From the NCBI RefSeq assembly GCF_041146395.1, contig NC_090989.1:246936843-247000842 (forward strand): a stretch of DNA of 64,000 bases. The letters run 5' to 3'. This DNA comes from Eulemur rufifrons (lineage: Eukaryota; Chordata; Mammalia; Primates; Lemuridae). Within the stretch, counting starts at the first letter, position 1; each line of letters opens with the position of its first letter. The position numbers were made by a program, and so were the translations under genes. This document shows positions 37,425 through 49,389 of this stretch, in pieces. The notes under the pieces are model-generated. The model saw only the letters and a list, made by a program, of their open reading frames with translations, made no database searches and was not told where the DNA came from.

Positions 37425-37570
37425 TGAAGCAATTGAAAGGACAGATCTTAGAGGTCAGATCCTGGCTCTGTTAGTAGCCTTGGGTAAGAAATTTAACTAC
37501 TCTAAACATTGGTTTTCTTGTTTATAAGATGAGGATAACAATACCTTCTGCATTGGGTCTGGGCAAGTAG
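37425..37570 (+). repeat. MIR SINE
   Basis: 'CAGATCCTGGCTCTGTTAGT', 'AGCCTTGGGTAAGAAATTTA' and 'GTTTATAAGATGAGGATAAC' correspond to the MIR sense core. Confidence 0.7.
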
Positions 37571-38114
37571 AAAGGGGAGCAGAGGGAAAAGATTTTTATT
37601 CATGCATGCACACACACACACACACAATGGCCCAGTATAACTAAGGGGTAAATAAATGGCAAAAATAATAACGTCTGAATTTCAGGTATGTTCTAGGCAA
37701 CACAGTACACCTACTTCTAGGATACAGATTTGTACCCTGGCTGGTACTGCTATGCCCTTTAGATTCTGGCCTTCATTGCCAAGTTACCCTAATAACAGCA
37801 AAATCTTAAAGCCAAGATGTATCAGACACCGTAGTGACCAGTATTCCATCTGGTTCGGGCTACCTTCCCTTATCCTTCCCTCCCCTGTCTTGTGGTCCAC
37901 AGATGAACTCCTGGTATATCTGAGGTCTAAGTCCTCTGAGTACTGACAGAAACACAAAGTGTACAACATAGGGATAATCACAAAGATAGAGCCTTCAGCA
38001 TGGGATTAAGATCAAACATGAAAAAACTGAAAGGCAGTTTTCACTATCCAAAACCAAGCAGTTTATTTCCTTATTTTTGTGAGTAAGAAGAATGTCACAT
38101 CCTTTAGTGACAGT
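37571..38114. other. (CA)n microsatellite, otherwise nothing recognised
   Basis: A (CA)n run at 37609-37626 is followed by unique sequence. Opposing frames at 37656-37981 (96 and 65 codons) have no domain. Confidence 0.5.
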
Positions 38115-38362
38115 GAACATTTTATAACAGAGTTATTGAGCCTTTATCATGTACCAGACATTGGACTAAGTATTATACTTTCTATGCATCATGGCTTCTA
38201 ATTCTTATCACAGCCTTATGAGTTAAGTGGTATCACCATTTTCATTTTATGGCAGGGATAAGTGATACCAAGAGAGGCTAAGTGACTTGCCCAGAGTCAC
38301 AGAGTTAGCAAGCAGTAGAGGTAACATTTAAACCCCGGTAGTCAGGCCTCCAAGTACTTGTT
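38115..38362 (-). repeat. MIR SINE, near full length
   Basis: 'GTTATTGAGCCTTTATCATG', 'CACAGCCTTATGAGTTAAGT', 'GAGGCTAAGTGACTTGCCCA', 'GAGTCACAGAGTTAGCAAGC' and 'TTTAAACCCCGGTAGTCAGG' give the full antisense MIR order. Confidence 0.92.
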
Positions 38363-39289
38363 TTTTTGTTTTTTTTTTTTTTCTTTTTTTTTTTCTCTGT
38401 GCTAGTTATCCTAGGCACAGTGTGCAATGGGGTTGGGGTTCTGCCTTTACATGAATTCTTAGACTAGTTCTAAGGCTTTGCTGCCTAAGAGATAGGAATG
38501 TAAAAAGCAATTTATACAGTGCATTTTCCTCCAGAATGAAAGGACTCATTTCCTTGTCACAGAGCTGCAGACACCTCTGTGGAAAAAAAATCTCTGATCA
38601 TTACCAGGAGCATTAGTGGCAATCTCTGACAAGAAGCAAGGGTTTCTTTGTTCTGATAATGACAAAGATGGGTGCTCAGGTGAGGCAGACTATGACACTG
38701 CAGTGTAACTCGCTTTCAGCATACCAACACCTTCGTTTAGGGTCATTGTTAAACTTAAAAGAAATAATTTATGAACTGCATTTCGTGTGGCAATTAGCAC
38801 ATAGTAAGTACTCACTAAACGTCAGTTTCCTTCAACTGTCATCTTTGCCAAAACTTTTAATATTTTTCCAATTAAATATTAATGTCAGACACATTATGAC
38901 ACTTTTTCAGCACTCAGAAAACCCTTTTGTTCCTGGAAAATGGCATTTTAAAAGCCCTTACTTCTAGTCTGAAAATGCAGTGTGCTGTTAGTGCTGCTAG
39001 CCTAAATGGTCCCTGCCATTGGAGTACCATTTCTATACTCTTACCCAGGAACATTAGTGTTGGCAGACTGAGCCATGGGAAAGCCAGGGCTGCTTACCAC
39101 ATTCTGGGAAGATCTTGAAATGTGTCCTTCCCAGAAGCTAAACATTTTTTATTCAACCATCTACAGCCATGCATAGTTTTGAAAATCTCACCAGAGATAA
39201 TTTTTAGGAGCTTGTAATGAAGGTACATGCTTGAGGAAAATAACTCTATTATGTCACCTTTATTACAAATTCTGAATCCTCCAATACAT
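38363..39289. other. T-rich tract, otherwise nothing recognised
   Basis: A broken T-run at 38360-38395 borders the MIR. The rest is unique sequence. Frames at 38659-38967, 38927-39118 and 39094-39333 have no domain. Confidence 0.45.
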
Positions 39290-39355
39290 CTTGGATCTGT
39301 CACCCAGCAGAGGACCTGGCACATGGTAGGCACTCAATAAGTGTGATTTGTGTAA
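39290..39355 (+). repeat. L2/MIR-type 3' tail
   Basis: 'GGACCTGGCACATGGTAGGC' and 'ACTCAATAAGTGTGATTTGT' are the shared sense tail of L2 and MIR. The piece is too short to decide between them. Confidence 0.65.
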
Positions 39356-40736
39356 GGAGCTCTTTGAAAAGGCCAAATGGCCAAATGTTACTTAAAATTA
39401 ACATAAAATATCTTCTAAGAACCAACATTATTTTCACAAAATGCAGTAAGTGGGTATGATCTATTTAGGGAAGAAAATGGCTTCCTCCATGACTGCCAAT
39501 GGGGGAAGAGTAACTTAATTAAATGACTACCCAGATAAGATGCTGAAGAGAATATTAACTATTGCCAAATAAATATATCCCTGCTGTTACTCATATGTTA
39601 GCAAGCTACAGTAAGTAACAAGTAGTTTGTCTATATCTCTGTAAGACACTCCCCTCAAACTTCCACAATCTCCCAAAGAGAATTCCGTGTATGCAATAGC
39701 TTACAGTATAAGAAAGACCATCTTGAATAAATTCTCTAAATTTGGTAAAAATCTATCAAGTTATATTTTGCATGATGAAGCAACAAAGAAAGAAAAAGAA
39801 TGAATATTTCATTTTATTTATATGTCTTAGACTAGGGAAATCTGTTCCAATAAGATTATAAGGACACTATGGATTTATTAACCTATGGGAAGGGTCCCAT
39901 GTGTGCTAAAGATGGAGATTGATTTTTTTTTTCCCCACTGAGCAGCCTAATGTACTTAAAAAGCTTAATTAGAGCCAATGTTCAATTTTCATGTTTTTCA
40001 TTAATAACATTTGAGCTGAAACCATACTGAAAAAGTAGGACTCTGTACCATATACTTCTTTCCTATTCAATCAGGCCCTCAAAGTTAATTGTAAAGTTCT
40101 TAGAAGGGAAGAAGTCCTCTCACTTAAATTAAGATTGCTTAGAAGCATAATGTACCCTAGGTGGCCTCTTAGCAGAGATAGGAGATAGGACATAGGTGGA
40201 CACTAATTGCATAAAATCCACTTCAGTAGTAATTAGAAGGTAATCAGATATATCTAAACCAATAACATGATATTTTAAAAACTTAATAACCATCTAATTA
40301 AAATTCTACAATTAAATGTTTAACATTTACATTATGTCAAAATTTTCCATGCAGATTTTTGAAAACAAATATCTTATTTTCCTTGGAAGACAGAATAGTA
40401 CCTTCAGTGTGACCTACAAAAGCCATTGAAGACAAACACATTCATTAGCATAAGACTATCCAACCCCCAGCAGTGTCTACAACCCAAAATGCTCTGCTAT
40501 CATCACAATTCAATTAGCATGAGGTACAAGGACAATTCCCCACCCCCAGCTACTCAGTTAGCAAACTCAGCACCAAGCTTGTTTTGCCCTGGTAAGCAGG
40601 TGGTGAATGTCATAAAGGTAGGCTTAAAAACTGGGAAGCTGATGGGAAAGGGATAAGATAAGCTGGATACCTAGTAGTTTAAGGACTGTCCTCAGCCAAT
40701 GCTTCTTTTCATTTGTCCAAAAAATGAATTTTGAGA
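39356..40736. other. No recognised feature
   Basis: AT-rich, no repeat or gene named. The plus frame at 40426-40656 is featureless. Confidence 0.4.
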
Positions 40737-40828
40737 AATCTGTTCTGGAAACCATTGGATTGTACATTTTAAATGAGTGAATTATATAATGTGTGAATTA
40801 TATCTCCATCAAAAAAATCTGTAACATT
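40737..40828 (+). repeat. Old L1 (L1M-type) 3' end
   Basis: 'GATTGTACATTTTAAATGAG' and 'GTGTGAATTATATCTCCATC' followed by an A-run match the terminal 3' UTR of L1MA/L1MB-like elements. It is the sense counterpart of the fragment at 9672-9960. Confidence 0.7.
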
Positions 40829-41059
40829 CTATATTTCTTTGTCACTATTTTCTAAACCTTCCCCATAGGTCTGGCTTGCACTCAGCTCAGTTCTTCTGTG
40901 TTGGGTTACATGCATCTTAGCACCCAGCCTTTCCTGATGGAAGGTAGTCACATCCTTAGAGCATAGATCTTTCTCTTTCTCTGTATGCTAAATATCCTCT
41001 GTGTTATTTTGGTATTTTTATGTGGGGATACTGGTCACTGATAAAGATATGTATTAATT

Positions 41060-41644
41060 AAAAGATTCAAGATGCCATATCGCCATCATTTCTAATAGCT
41101 GAGTAATATTCCATGGTATACATATACCACATTTTGCTAATCCATTCATGAATCGATGGGCATTTGGGTTGTTTCCACATCTTTGGTTCTCCTGGAGTGA
41201 GCTGGAACCCATTCTATTAAGTGAAGTATCCCAAGAATGGAAAAACAAGCACCACATGTACTCACCAGCAAACTGGTTTCCCTGAGTGCACATTTGGGAT
41301 TCACACCAATTGGGTATTGGACAGAGGTCGGGGCTGGGTGGAAGGGATGGGTGTATACCTACTTGATGAGTGCGATGCGCACTGCCTGGGGAATGGACAC
41401 GTTTGAAGTTCTCTCTGGGGGGGATGGGGTGGGGGGAGGGGAGGAGTGCACACCTATATGATGAGAGTGATGTGCACTGTCTAGGGAATGGACACAACTA
41501 AAGCTCAGACTCGGGGGGATGGGGAGGCATGGGCAATGTATATAGCCTGATCTTTTGTACCCCCTTAATGAGCTGAAAAACAAACAAAAAATAAAAATAA
41601 AAATAAAAATAAATAAAAAAAAATTAAAAAAAAAAGATTCAAGA
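41060..41644 (+). mobile_element. Twin-primed (5'-inverted) young L1 insertion
   Basis: Flanked by a perfect 13-bp target duplication AAAAGATTCAAGA (41060-41072 and 41632-41644). The body is 41073-41631. The first ~115 bp (41073 to about 41188) are antisense L1 ORF2 ('CCATGGTATACATATACCAC'). From about 41190 the sense ORF2 end follows ('GGAACCCATTCTATTAAGTG', 'CAAGCACCACATGTACTCAC'), then the 3' UTR, 'CTTTTGTACCCCCTTAATGA' and an A-rich tail from 41577. This is the hallmark of twin priming. The long minus frame at 41054-41497 is a shadow of the C-rich antisense strand. Confidence 0.93.
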
Positions 41645-42499
41645 GTTCCAAGCTTCTTATGGAGATGTTTAGAGTACCAATTGATAGGTGTTATGTATTA
41701 CAAGATATCAAGAGCTCATAAGAAGGTAAGAATATTTATTACATGGACCAAATCAAGTTGAGCAGCCAAAGCTTTCTCATTTGTGATATAGAATGTTTTG
41801 ATAATGTTTTAATGTTTTATTATGTTTTTTATTATATGATGTTTTGTTTTGCTGAGATGGGAGGGAATGGTGAAGGTGTTTTACTATGGGCAGAAAGGGG
41901 TGTATAACTTTCGGGTTAAGCGTACTCTTTCAGGCTGGTTTTGAAATGTATTTCATGCCACAATGGGTACTAGAAATGAAAACAACCCTAGGAATTGCAG
42001 GTCCATTGAAATTGAATTCAAAAACATTAGACTCCAATCATAAAACAATCATATATACTAGGTAGGACAACGGTGATAATATTAGTATTACTGGGTAGAT
42101 TGACAGACTAGCCAAAGGCTCCTCAAGGTTGCTTACAGGTGATATTTTTTTTTTTTTTGTATCTTTTCATCTCTACTATGCAAAAGCCTAGGTCTCTATC
42201 AATGTCCTGGGACTAAGAATATCAGTGGGGCAAAATATCTATTACCTATTTTTAAATGGCCATTTGAATCATTACAACAAAGTATCAGTAAATAAAAAGA
42301 CTTTTATTTTTGAAAAATAATTGTGCAAGCGATCTGGCCTTTTTTTTTCTTTTTTGTTTTGTTTTGTTATAGCATAGAGTTCATTCCATGAGAGAGGCTT
42401 AAATACCATGTGGAAAAGAGGAAAGTAGGCTTACTTTCCCTTACTTCTTTCATATAATCCAGGAACAAGTCCTGCTGATTTAGCCCACTGGTGTAAGTA
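41645..42499. other. No recognised feature
   Basis: AT-rich with T-runs near 42147-42160 and a (TTTTG)n patch at 42336-42368. No gene or named repeat. Confidence 0.45.
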
Positions 42500-43195
42500 G
42501 ATACTGTCCATTCTATCTTAACTGCCACCACCCCGGCCCCAAGCCACCCTATATCTCACACAGACTACTATCAACAATACTCTCCTGTCACCTCACAATT
42601 ATTGTTGCTCCACTTTCTCTACTGAAGCCAGAATGATTTTAAAATACAAATATGATATTTTTATTTAACACTCTTAAAAACCCTAACTATGCTCTTGAAA
42701 TTTCAACTCATATTGATAAAGTGGTTTTTGAAGTTAGAAGTAATCTGGTCCTAGCAAACATACTTCTCCGACTTCACCTTCCACTACTCTCTCCCAAAGT
42801 CACTATGTTCTAGCCCCTCTTAGCCTCTTGTTCAACTAAGGCTTTTTATTAACACTGCTCCCTCTGCCTGGAATATTCTTTTGCTCAGCCAACAGCTATA
42901 CATTCCAAGCCTAAGTGGGACCTTAACTACCCCTTCTTTAAAAAACAGTGTTCTTACCCCCAGAATCTACATATTCTCTGCTGTCATAGCTCCATGTACT
43001 ACTTCTTTTAGCCTTTAACACAATTAAATTTAAAATTATTTATGAATTTGTTTCAAATGTGTTTTTCTGTTAGACAGTAAGCTCTGGGGTGCAAAGACTG
43101 TCCTATTCATTGTTAAATGCCTCACACTTAGCATTGTACCTAAAACTCATTAGAAGTTCAAAATTATTTGACAAATGAGAGAACGAATAAAATCA
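42500..43195 (+). repeat. L2 LINE 3' region, long copy
   Basis: Sense L2 over ~700 bp: 'GACTACTATCAACAATACTC', 'GAAGCCAGAATGATTTTAAA', 'CACTGCTCCCTCTGCCTGGA', 'TGTTAGACAGTAAGCTCTGG' and 'TAGCATTGTACCTAAAACTC' in consensus order. Non-coding. Confidence 0.85.
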
Positions 43196-43261
43196 ATGAG
43201 GAGTACCCATAAGAGCCTCTCTCACTGTAATAGCAGGTGGACCACAGTCTAGAGAAACAAA

Positions 43262-43490
43262 AGTCTCTTACTATGGGCTCTTAGCCTATGCTAGGCACTA
43301 GATATACAAAAATAAATGCAATGCTCTCTGCTTCCAAACAGCTACCTCCCAGTTTAGTGGGAGGCAAGCTGAGGGGACAATAAATAGATAAACCAGAATA
43401 TAATGTAGTAAATGCTAACACAGGGATTTGAACAATGTTATGTGAAGTGGAGAGAAATGAACACATGCTGATGAGGAATAAAAAGCTCAC
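43262..43490 (-). repeat. L2 LINE 3' end (antisense)
   Basis: 'GCCTATGCTAGGCACTAGAT', 'ACAAAAATAAATGCAATGCT', 'CTCCCAGTTTAGTGGGAGGC' and 'GGGGACAATAAATAGATAAA' follow the antisense L2 tail. It lies ~70 bp from a sense L2, tail to tail. Confidence 0.7.
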
Positions 43491-46164
43491 TCTTTTGTAA
43501 AGATATAAAATGTAAGTGCATTTGAGTCACAAAAAGAATATTAGCACAATGTTCAGTGCTTGGAAAAAGAAAATTCTAGTTGGCTAATACTTGTTTGTGG
43601 CCATTAATGGGTCCTTGTCAATACAGAACCCAAAGCAAAAGGACCCCTGTGCAAAATGAGACTATGGTTACCTTCCTCATCTCAGAGAAATTGCTTCCCA
43701 TTCTCCACTGACTTGTCTTGTCTCCATTGAATCCATTCAACTTCTATCCCCAAAACTCCTTCACTACCTGACTTCTTAGGATTGATGGCTCAACTAGGAT
43801 TGAGCTTTGCTTATGATTTTGCTGCCTCTAAGTTCTGTTTTTGGGTTTGCTGTCTCTTCCCACACGTGAAAACTATATTTTGACAGTGTATTTAAGAGAG
43901 TCACTGCAGCAGTCAATAGATAAATGAGTGAAGCTGTACAGATGGGGGTAGAGGTGAGAGGAAGCTGAGGTAACAATTATACAGATTTTTCAATAATTCA
44001 TGAATTTTTTTAAAGAAAGGGAGGCACTGCAAAGCCAAGGCTATGAGACAAGGAGAGAAAGTAATAAAATGATGCTGGTTTTTGATAAAATATTGGCTCC
44101 CTCTCCATCTCTGGGTTATTCCTCTCTATAGTTAGACCTTGACTATGACATCGATGGGGTGTCCATTCTAGATCAACATGTTGAGGATAGGGCTATAGTT
44201 TTCAGATTTTGATTAATAAGTCCTGGACTTGCTAAAGGCTATGTATTTCTACTAACAGAGCAGCCAAATGTTAGTCTACAAAATTAAAGTAAGATAGCAC
44301 TTCAAGATAAACTATAAACGTGATTTTAACTAGGTCACTTCAAGGCTATTGCTAGGGGGAGAAAAAGTCTTCTAATTGCTTGCTATTGTAAATGCTGCAC
44401 AGCCTAATACCTCACAGTGTGAAGAGTAAATTAGAACAACTTTTCATTGACAAAGATTAAACTTTTTCATCATTTCTAAATTCCTGGGGATTTCCCCCAC
44501 TGCTTCTATGTGTTTTAAGCTTTTCAATTAAATCTCCTGGGTAGTGGTTGCAAGAATGCCCACTGACAAGGGAATGTTTGTCTCTGGGAGAGTTAAACTA
44601 CTTCAGTAGAGTTTCTGTCTTGGTTATTCCTGTTTAGGCTGAATCTCTCAGCGATGGTACCTCATCAGCACACACTGCTAAAAGCAAAGTACAGGTTACA
44701 TTCCCTGCTATCAGCACTGAACTAATGATGCATTTAAGTTTTGGAAGAGAAAGTTTGTGAAAAGTCAGAAAGTCAAGAAGAGACAACCTTGATAACTCAC
44801 TTGCTTTCCCTAGGATAATTTATTTTGATATTTGGGAGCCTGCACCAGGAATATAAACCCTCATGAACATGCCACTGTAGAATGGCGTAAGAAATATAAG
44901 CTTCTGCCTTCCAATTCTCCAACAGCTCTGCCTCCAACTCACCTTGATCCCTCTCACTGAGTGTTTTGAATGCTTTCCTGGGCTGCCACAGAGATCACAC
45001 TGGAATTGCAACTGTTTTGGTCCATCCCAGGGATAGAGAAGTCAATTAAAATCAGCTTAGAAGTAGTCCTGGGAAAGGTTGTATTTCTTTCTATAAAATA
45101 TTTCTGGTGGGACTAAGGGAAAAGACAGCTTTCAATTTTAAACAGTGTGTATGCTTGAATGATAGATCAAAACAGCCATGTGGGAAACTGGTAGCTTGGA
45201 AGGCTGTGGTGGAAATAACAATAATATTTTAAATTCAAGTATTAATTCTGATTGAAAAACACAAGCCAGAGAAGGGGATCCCTAGCTGCCAGGAATGAGG
45301 TAAAAGATGAATTCATTTAAAAGATCTTTATTTTCTAAAACTCAAAATTGCCTTAAGCAAGAAAACATTTGCAAGATATTACAGATGGGAGAAGAGGGCA
45401 AATGGATCAGTAATTTTATTTTAAATATGCTGTATGTATTTAATTAGTTTCAAAACAAGGATTAGTGAGAGAGACTGCAGCTGGGAAGGCAAGTTTTTTT
45501 TTTTTTTTTTTAATTGAGCAGCTTAAAAATCATCTCAATTCAGATTTGACAGATACTTAAAACCCACAGATTTAGTGGTAAATTGGGTATCCTAAACTAT
45601 GAAGATGCATACAACTTTGATACCATCTTATCACTCATAAACATGAAAAAACATGTTCAGCAGACTGTTTTCTAAGCTTTTATTCACAATAGCTTGTGTC
45701 TACTATGACTACTTTAAAAAGAGGACACTGGAGAAATTAAGTGGGCAGATATTCTTCCATGGAAACCTGGCAGTCCAGCACTTACCAAAAAACTAAGCTA
45801 TGGAACTAAAGAGCTACAGAAGTAGCATATTTCAGAACGATTATTCTGAAGATTACTGCTTGGGGAACCATGCTTGTATGATAACTCTGGAGAATCCATA
45901 GTGAATGCAAGATACTCTGGTTTGCCTTACTACTTGGTTCAATTTAAAATATGTTTATGCATAGGTCATTAGCATTCTTCCAAGTGTAGATTAGCTCTGA
46001 GTTCAGGAAGACTTATTGTTACAAATTTTTGTTAACTTAAGGTGTTTGAAGGTGAATGTATGTGATCTACAGAAGTATAACTTGAGATTTTTTAAATTTT
46101 TATGGGAAGTTGAAAAGCATAAAGTAAAAAAAAAAGTAAAGAAAAATGTATCTTATTTATATGT
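43491..46164. other. No recognised feature
   Basis: Long unique stretch with a T18 run at about 45494-45511. Minus frames at 43794-43976 and 44820-45011 are featureless. No gene or named repeat. Confidence 0.4.
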
Positions 46165-46651
46165 GCTGTGGCATGTGACAAAAACAATCATGATTCTCTG
46201 CAGCTCCTCTCATCAAGAAGTGGTCTATTTCTCCACCTCTTGCATTGCATTGACCTGTGACTTGTTTTGGCCAATAGAATGTGATGGGAGTGAATTTGTG
46301 CAAGTTCCCAACCTGGGTCCTAAAAAGCTTTGTCCATTTCTATTCACTGTCTTGAAACTGAGCCACCATGTGAACAAGCCCAGATTAGCTGGCCAGTGAT
46401 GAGAGATAACACGGTCTAGTTGCACTCATTGCCCCCACAGCCAGCAGCCCCAAGAAGCAGAGCTGCCAAACTGACCAGCAGCTGACCTTAGACACACGAG
46501 TGAGCTCAACTAAGCCCAGCAGAAGAACTATTTAGTTGAGCCTAACCTACATTTCTGATTAAAAGACTCATTAACAAAAGAAATAATTGTTGTTTGAAAT
46601 CACTAAGTTTTGGGGTAGTTTGACATATCATAAAAAATAACCAATACATGC
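46165..46651 (+). mobile_element. MLT1-type MaLR LTR
   Basis: 'GACCTGTGACTTGTTTTGGC', 'CAATAGAATGTGATGGGAGT', 'GAGCCACCATGTGAACAAGC', 'CCCAGCAGAAGAACTATTTA', and the terminal 'AATCACTAAGTTTTGGGGTA' then 'GTTTGACATATCAT' match the MLT1 LTR order. Frames at 46016-46425 are shadows. Confidence 0.85.
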
Positions 46652-48174
46652 ACACATAGAGAATAAATGTGACAAAGCTATCATTGCGTATTGCACTAAA
46701 CTGCTATTTTAACTCCTTTGGATACTCAGAGAATTGATTTAAAATTAAAACCATCTTTTTCTTTGCTCTGGCAAAATGAAGAAAGAGGTTTAAATCTTTG
46801 AGTAGTATAGTAACCTGTACCCTCCCTTTTGGTTGTGAAATTGAATTATTTTTCCTTTGATTCTAGGTCCATAGCAAAGAATGCTTTTAATAGCTATTCA
46901 CTGTAAGCCCTTCTTTCCATTACCTACTATTAAGAAGGGGGGAAAAGACTCTTGTAAAATATTAATAATTCTGCAGGACACACAAAAAAGCATCCTGCAC
47001 ATATTATGTGCAAAAAAGCAAGGAAAACCCTAAATCCTTGTCCTCCACTCCCCTCTGTCCTTCCTGGGTTATAATAAGGGCAAGAAGAGTAAATAAAGAA
47101 AAGCTGTCTAAACTGTAACAAGAGCGATCTTTTGCTCAATCTAAGGTGTTTTCTTTTTACCCCAAGCAATGGTGACAAGTGAGAAACACGATGTACAAGT
47201 GTAACAGTTATGACCTATCTTAGTATAACCAGGATAAAAACAATGGGTATGCATTTCTCAGAAGCACCTTCTAGCACAGAGATTAAAATTTACTCTTTTA
47301 TGAATAACTCAAATTCTCCCTCTTGTGATCTCATTTTTTGGCATGAGGCACAAACCTCATTCAAATTCCTCCCTCAGACCTTCTCCCAGTGTAGAGCCCA
47401 CTTAGGACATCATCTCTAATGAGCATTTCATTTGTATGTTTTTTTTCCCCAATTATAATGCCACTATCATAAGATGGAGCACCATGATTTTCCATTCTTG
47501 TGGTGAAAATAATGTCAATCATTCTGTAATTCTGCATGTGTTCTCTCTACCTCTTCCTAGAAGAACATACGTTTCTTCCTGAATTTACCATAATTTGACT
47601 CTGATTCTCCCTTGTTAACACTGATACTCTTCCTTCTGTGAGAATGCCTATCTTATCAATACTTATTCAAAAGAAATGAAAGAAATATTGTTCTATTTTC
47701 ATTCTGGAAATATGTGCTTTATACTTAGAAGATAAAATACAGCATGAAAAAATATATAAGGTAGAATCCACTCCCCCTCCCCACACACAGAAATGAATGT
47801 GCTAATAAAAGAGTTTAATTGCTGGGCTCACTGTATAACTGAACACGTCTCCCTTTCGGCATTGATCAATCTGCCGTACATACACCCTTTAAAGCATGGG
47901 GACCCAGAATCACTCATCATTCCAACTTGATTGCAATTAGAGTTAGGAAGTCAGATTGGCACACTTTATTCTGTGTATGCAGTCACAGATATCTAGAGAG
48001 AAAGTAAGAATATTCATGAACAGCTGAAGACAAAAATACTCCATTTCTTTTTTCCCTCTGAAGAACTGTTCTGAAACACCAGGGGGTGGTTTTTCTTGTA
48101 CTGATGAGAAGTCACATTATTAGGAAGTGCTCAGAAAATGTGTTCTCCAGTGCTCAGATAGAATGTAAGCTCTT
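46652..48174. other. No named repeat; possible regulatory block at 47810-47990
   Basis: Unique AT-rich sequence. The portion at 47810-47990 is repeat-free and keeps several CpGs in a CpG-poor context ('GAACACGTCTCCCTTTCGGC', 'CAATCTGCCGTACATACACC', 'AACTTGATTGCAATTAGAG'). This could signal conservation but was not tested. Frames at 46930-47419 have no domain. Confidence 0.35.
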
Positions 48175-48408
48175 CTCATTCAGCAAATGTTCTTTGGTGT
48201 CCTGTTTGTGCTAGGCATTGTTCTAGGCTCTGAGAGTATTGTGATGAACATGACAAAATAGTGCTTTAATGAAGCTTGTTTGTTAGTCTGGGGAGCTAAA
48301 TCATAGTAATGAAAATAAAATATATGAAGAAGGAAAATATCAAGTAGGGATAACTACTATTGAAAAAATTCAATGCAATGATTAAGTGCAGGAAAAAATG
48401 AAGTGACC
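48175..48408 (-). repeat. L2 LINE 3' region (antisense)
   Basis: 'GTGCTAGGCATTGTTCTAGG', 'CTCTGAGAGTATTGTGATGA' and 'TTAATGAAGCTTGTTTGTTA' follow the antisense L2 tail. It is cut on its right by the LTR that begins at 48409. Confidence 0.7.
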
Positions 48409-48800
48409 TGCTATGGACTGAATTGTGTTCCCCCAAATTCCTATGTTGAAGCACTAACCTCAGTGTCACTGTATTTGGAGATATGGCCTTTTGGAAGTAA
48501 TTAAGGTTAAATGAGGTCATAAGAGTGGGGTTCTAATCCAATCTGACTGATGGCCTTATAACAAGAGGAAGATATTCTCATCCTCTCTCTCTCTTTCCTC
48601 CCCATATACACTAAGGAAAGGCCATCTGAGGACATAGTGAGAAGGTGGCCATCTACAAGCCAGGAAAAGAGCCCTCACAAGAAACCAAACTGGCTAGAAA
48701 CTTGACCTTGGACTTCTGGCCATGGAACTGAGACAATAAATTTCCGTTACGTCACACAGCCTGTGGCATTTTGTTATGGCAGCACCAGCAGACTAAGACA
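48409..48800 (+). mobile_element. Solo LTR, ERVL-MaLR type
   Basis: Begins TGCTATGGACTGAATTG and ends GACTAAGACA. Inside are 'CCCCCAAATTCCTATGTTGA', 'GAGGACATAGTGAGAAGGTG', 'GACCTTGGACTTCTGGCCAT' and 'AGACAATAAATTTCCGTTAC'. It is the same family as the minus-strand LTR at 15107-15505: antisense frames in both begin with nearly the same peptide (MTS.N.NY..KA.SPNT). AATAAA near 48735 is the LTR poly-A signal. Confidence 0.8.
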
Positions 48801-49219
48801 AAAGGAAAGCCTGCACAATATTTAAAGAAATCTTATGAAATTTATCTTATTTTCTTCGAAGTTGGACACAAAGACAAGAACTATTCCAGCCTGACAACTG
48901 CTCTTACTATAAATTTCAAATTTTTCAATTGCCTTATCTCCCCTGCCCAGCCCCACTCCCAGGGGATACCATGAAAGAATGAGAAATTCTGAGAAGGAGA
49001 AAAACTTATTTTATCTCACGCCTGACTGAGAAATTTACTCTTGAGGCGATGTGGCTGCAGAGTGATGTATACATTCCCAGTTCATATCCTCATTCCAAAT
49101 GCATTGCTCTGGCCTCACCTGTTCCTCTTTCAGCATCTCTTCCCAGCCTCCTCAACCCCTTCCGTGCCCAGAAGAACCAATATATGGTTCTGAAATCTGT
49201 CAGTCTGACAGTTCTGTTC
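48801..49219. other. No recognised feature
   Basis: Short plus-strand frames (48771-48974, 49049-49249) without domains; no named repeat. Confidence 0.4.
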
Positions 49220-49355
49220 ATTAGCTGTGAAGCCTTCTCAAGTTATTGAAACCATCAAAACCTTGGTTTCCTTATCTGGAAATTGTAGAAAAAATAGCTA
49301 TATCACAGGGCTATTGAGAAGATTAAATAAACATAAATAAAAGTGCCTTATTTAT
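49220..49355 (+). repeat. MIR SINE
   Basis: 'TTGGTTTCCTTATCTGGAAA' and 'CACAGGGCTATTGAGAAGAT' followed by TAAATAAA give the MIR sense 3' half. Confidence 0.7.
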
Positions 49356-49389
49356 GGCAAAATGAGTGTTGTTATATTTACTTACATTT

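Noticed and set aside
41054..41497. Longest open frame in the window (147 codons, minus strand)
   Set aside because: It lies antisense to the G-rich 3' UTR of the twin-primed L1. The proline/serine-rich peptide reflects C-rich composition, not a gene.
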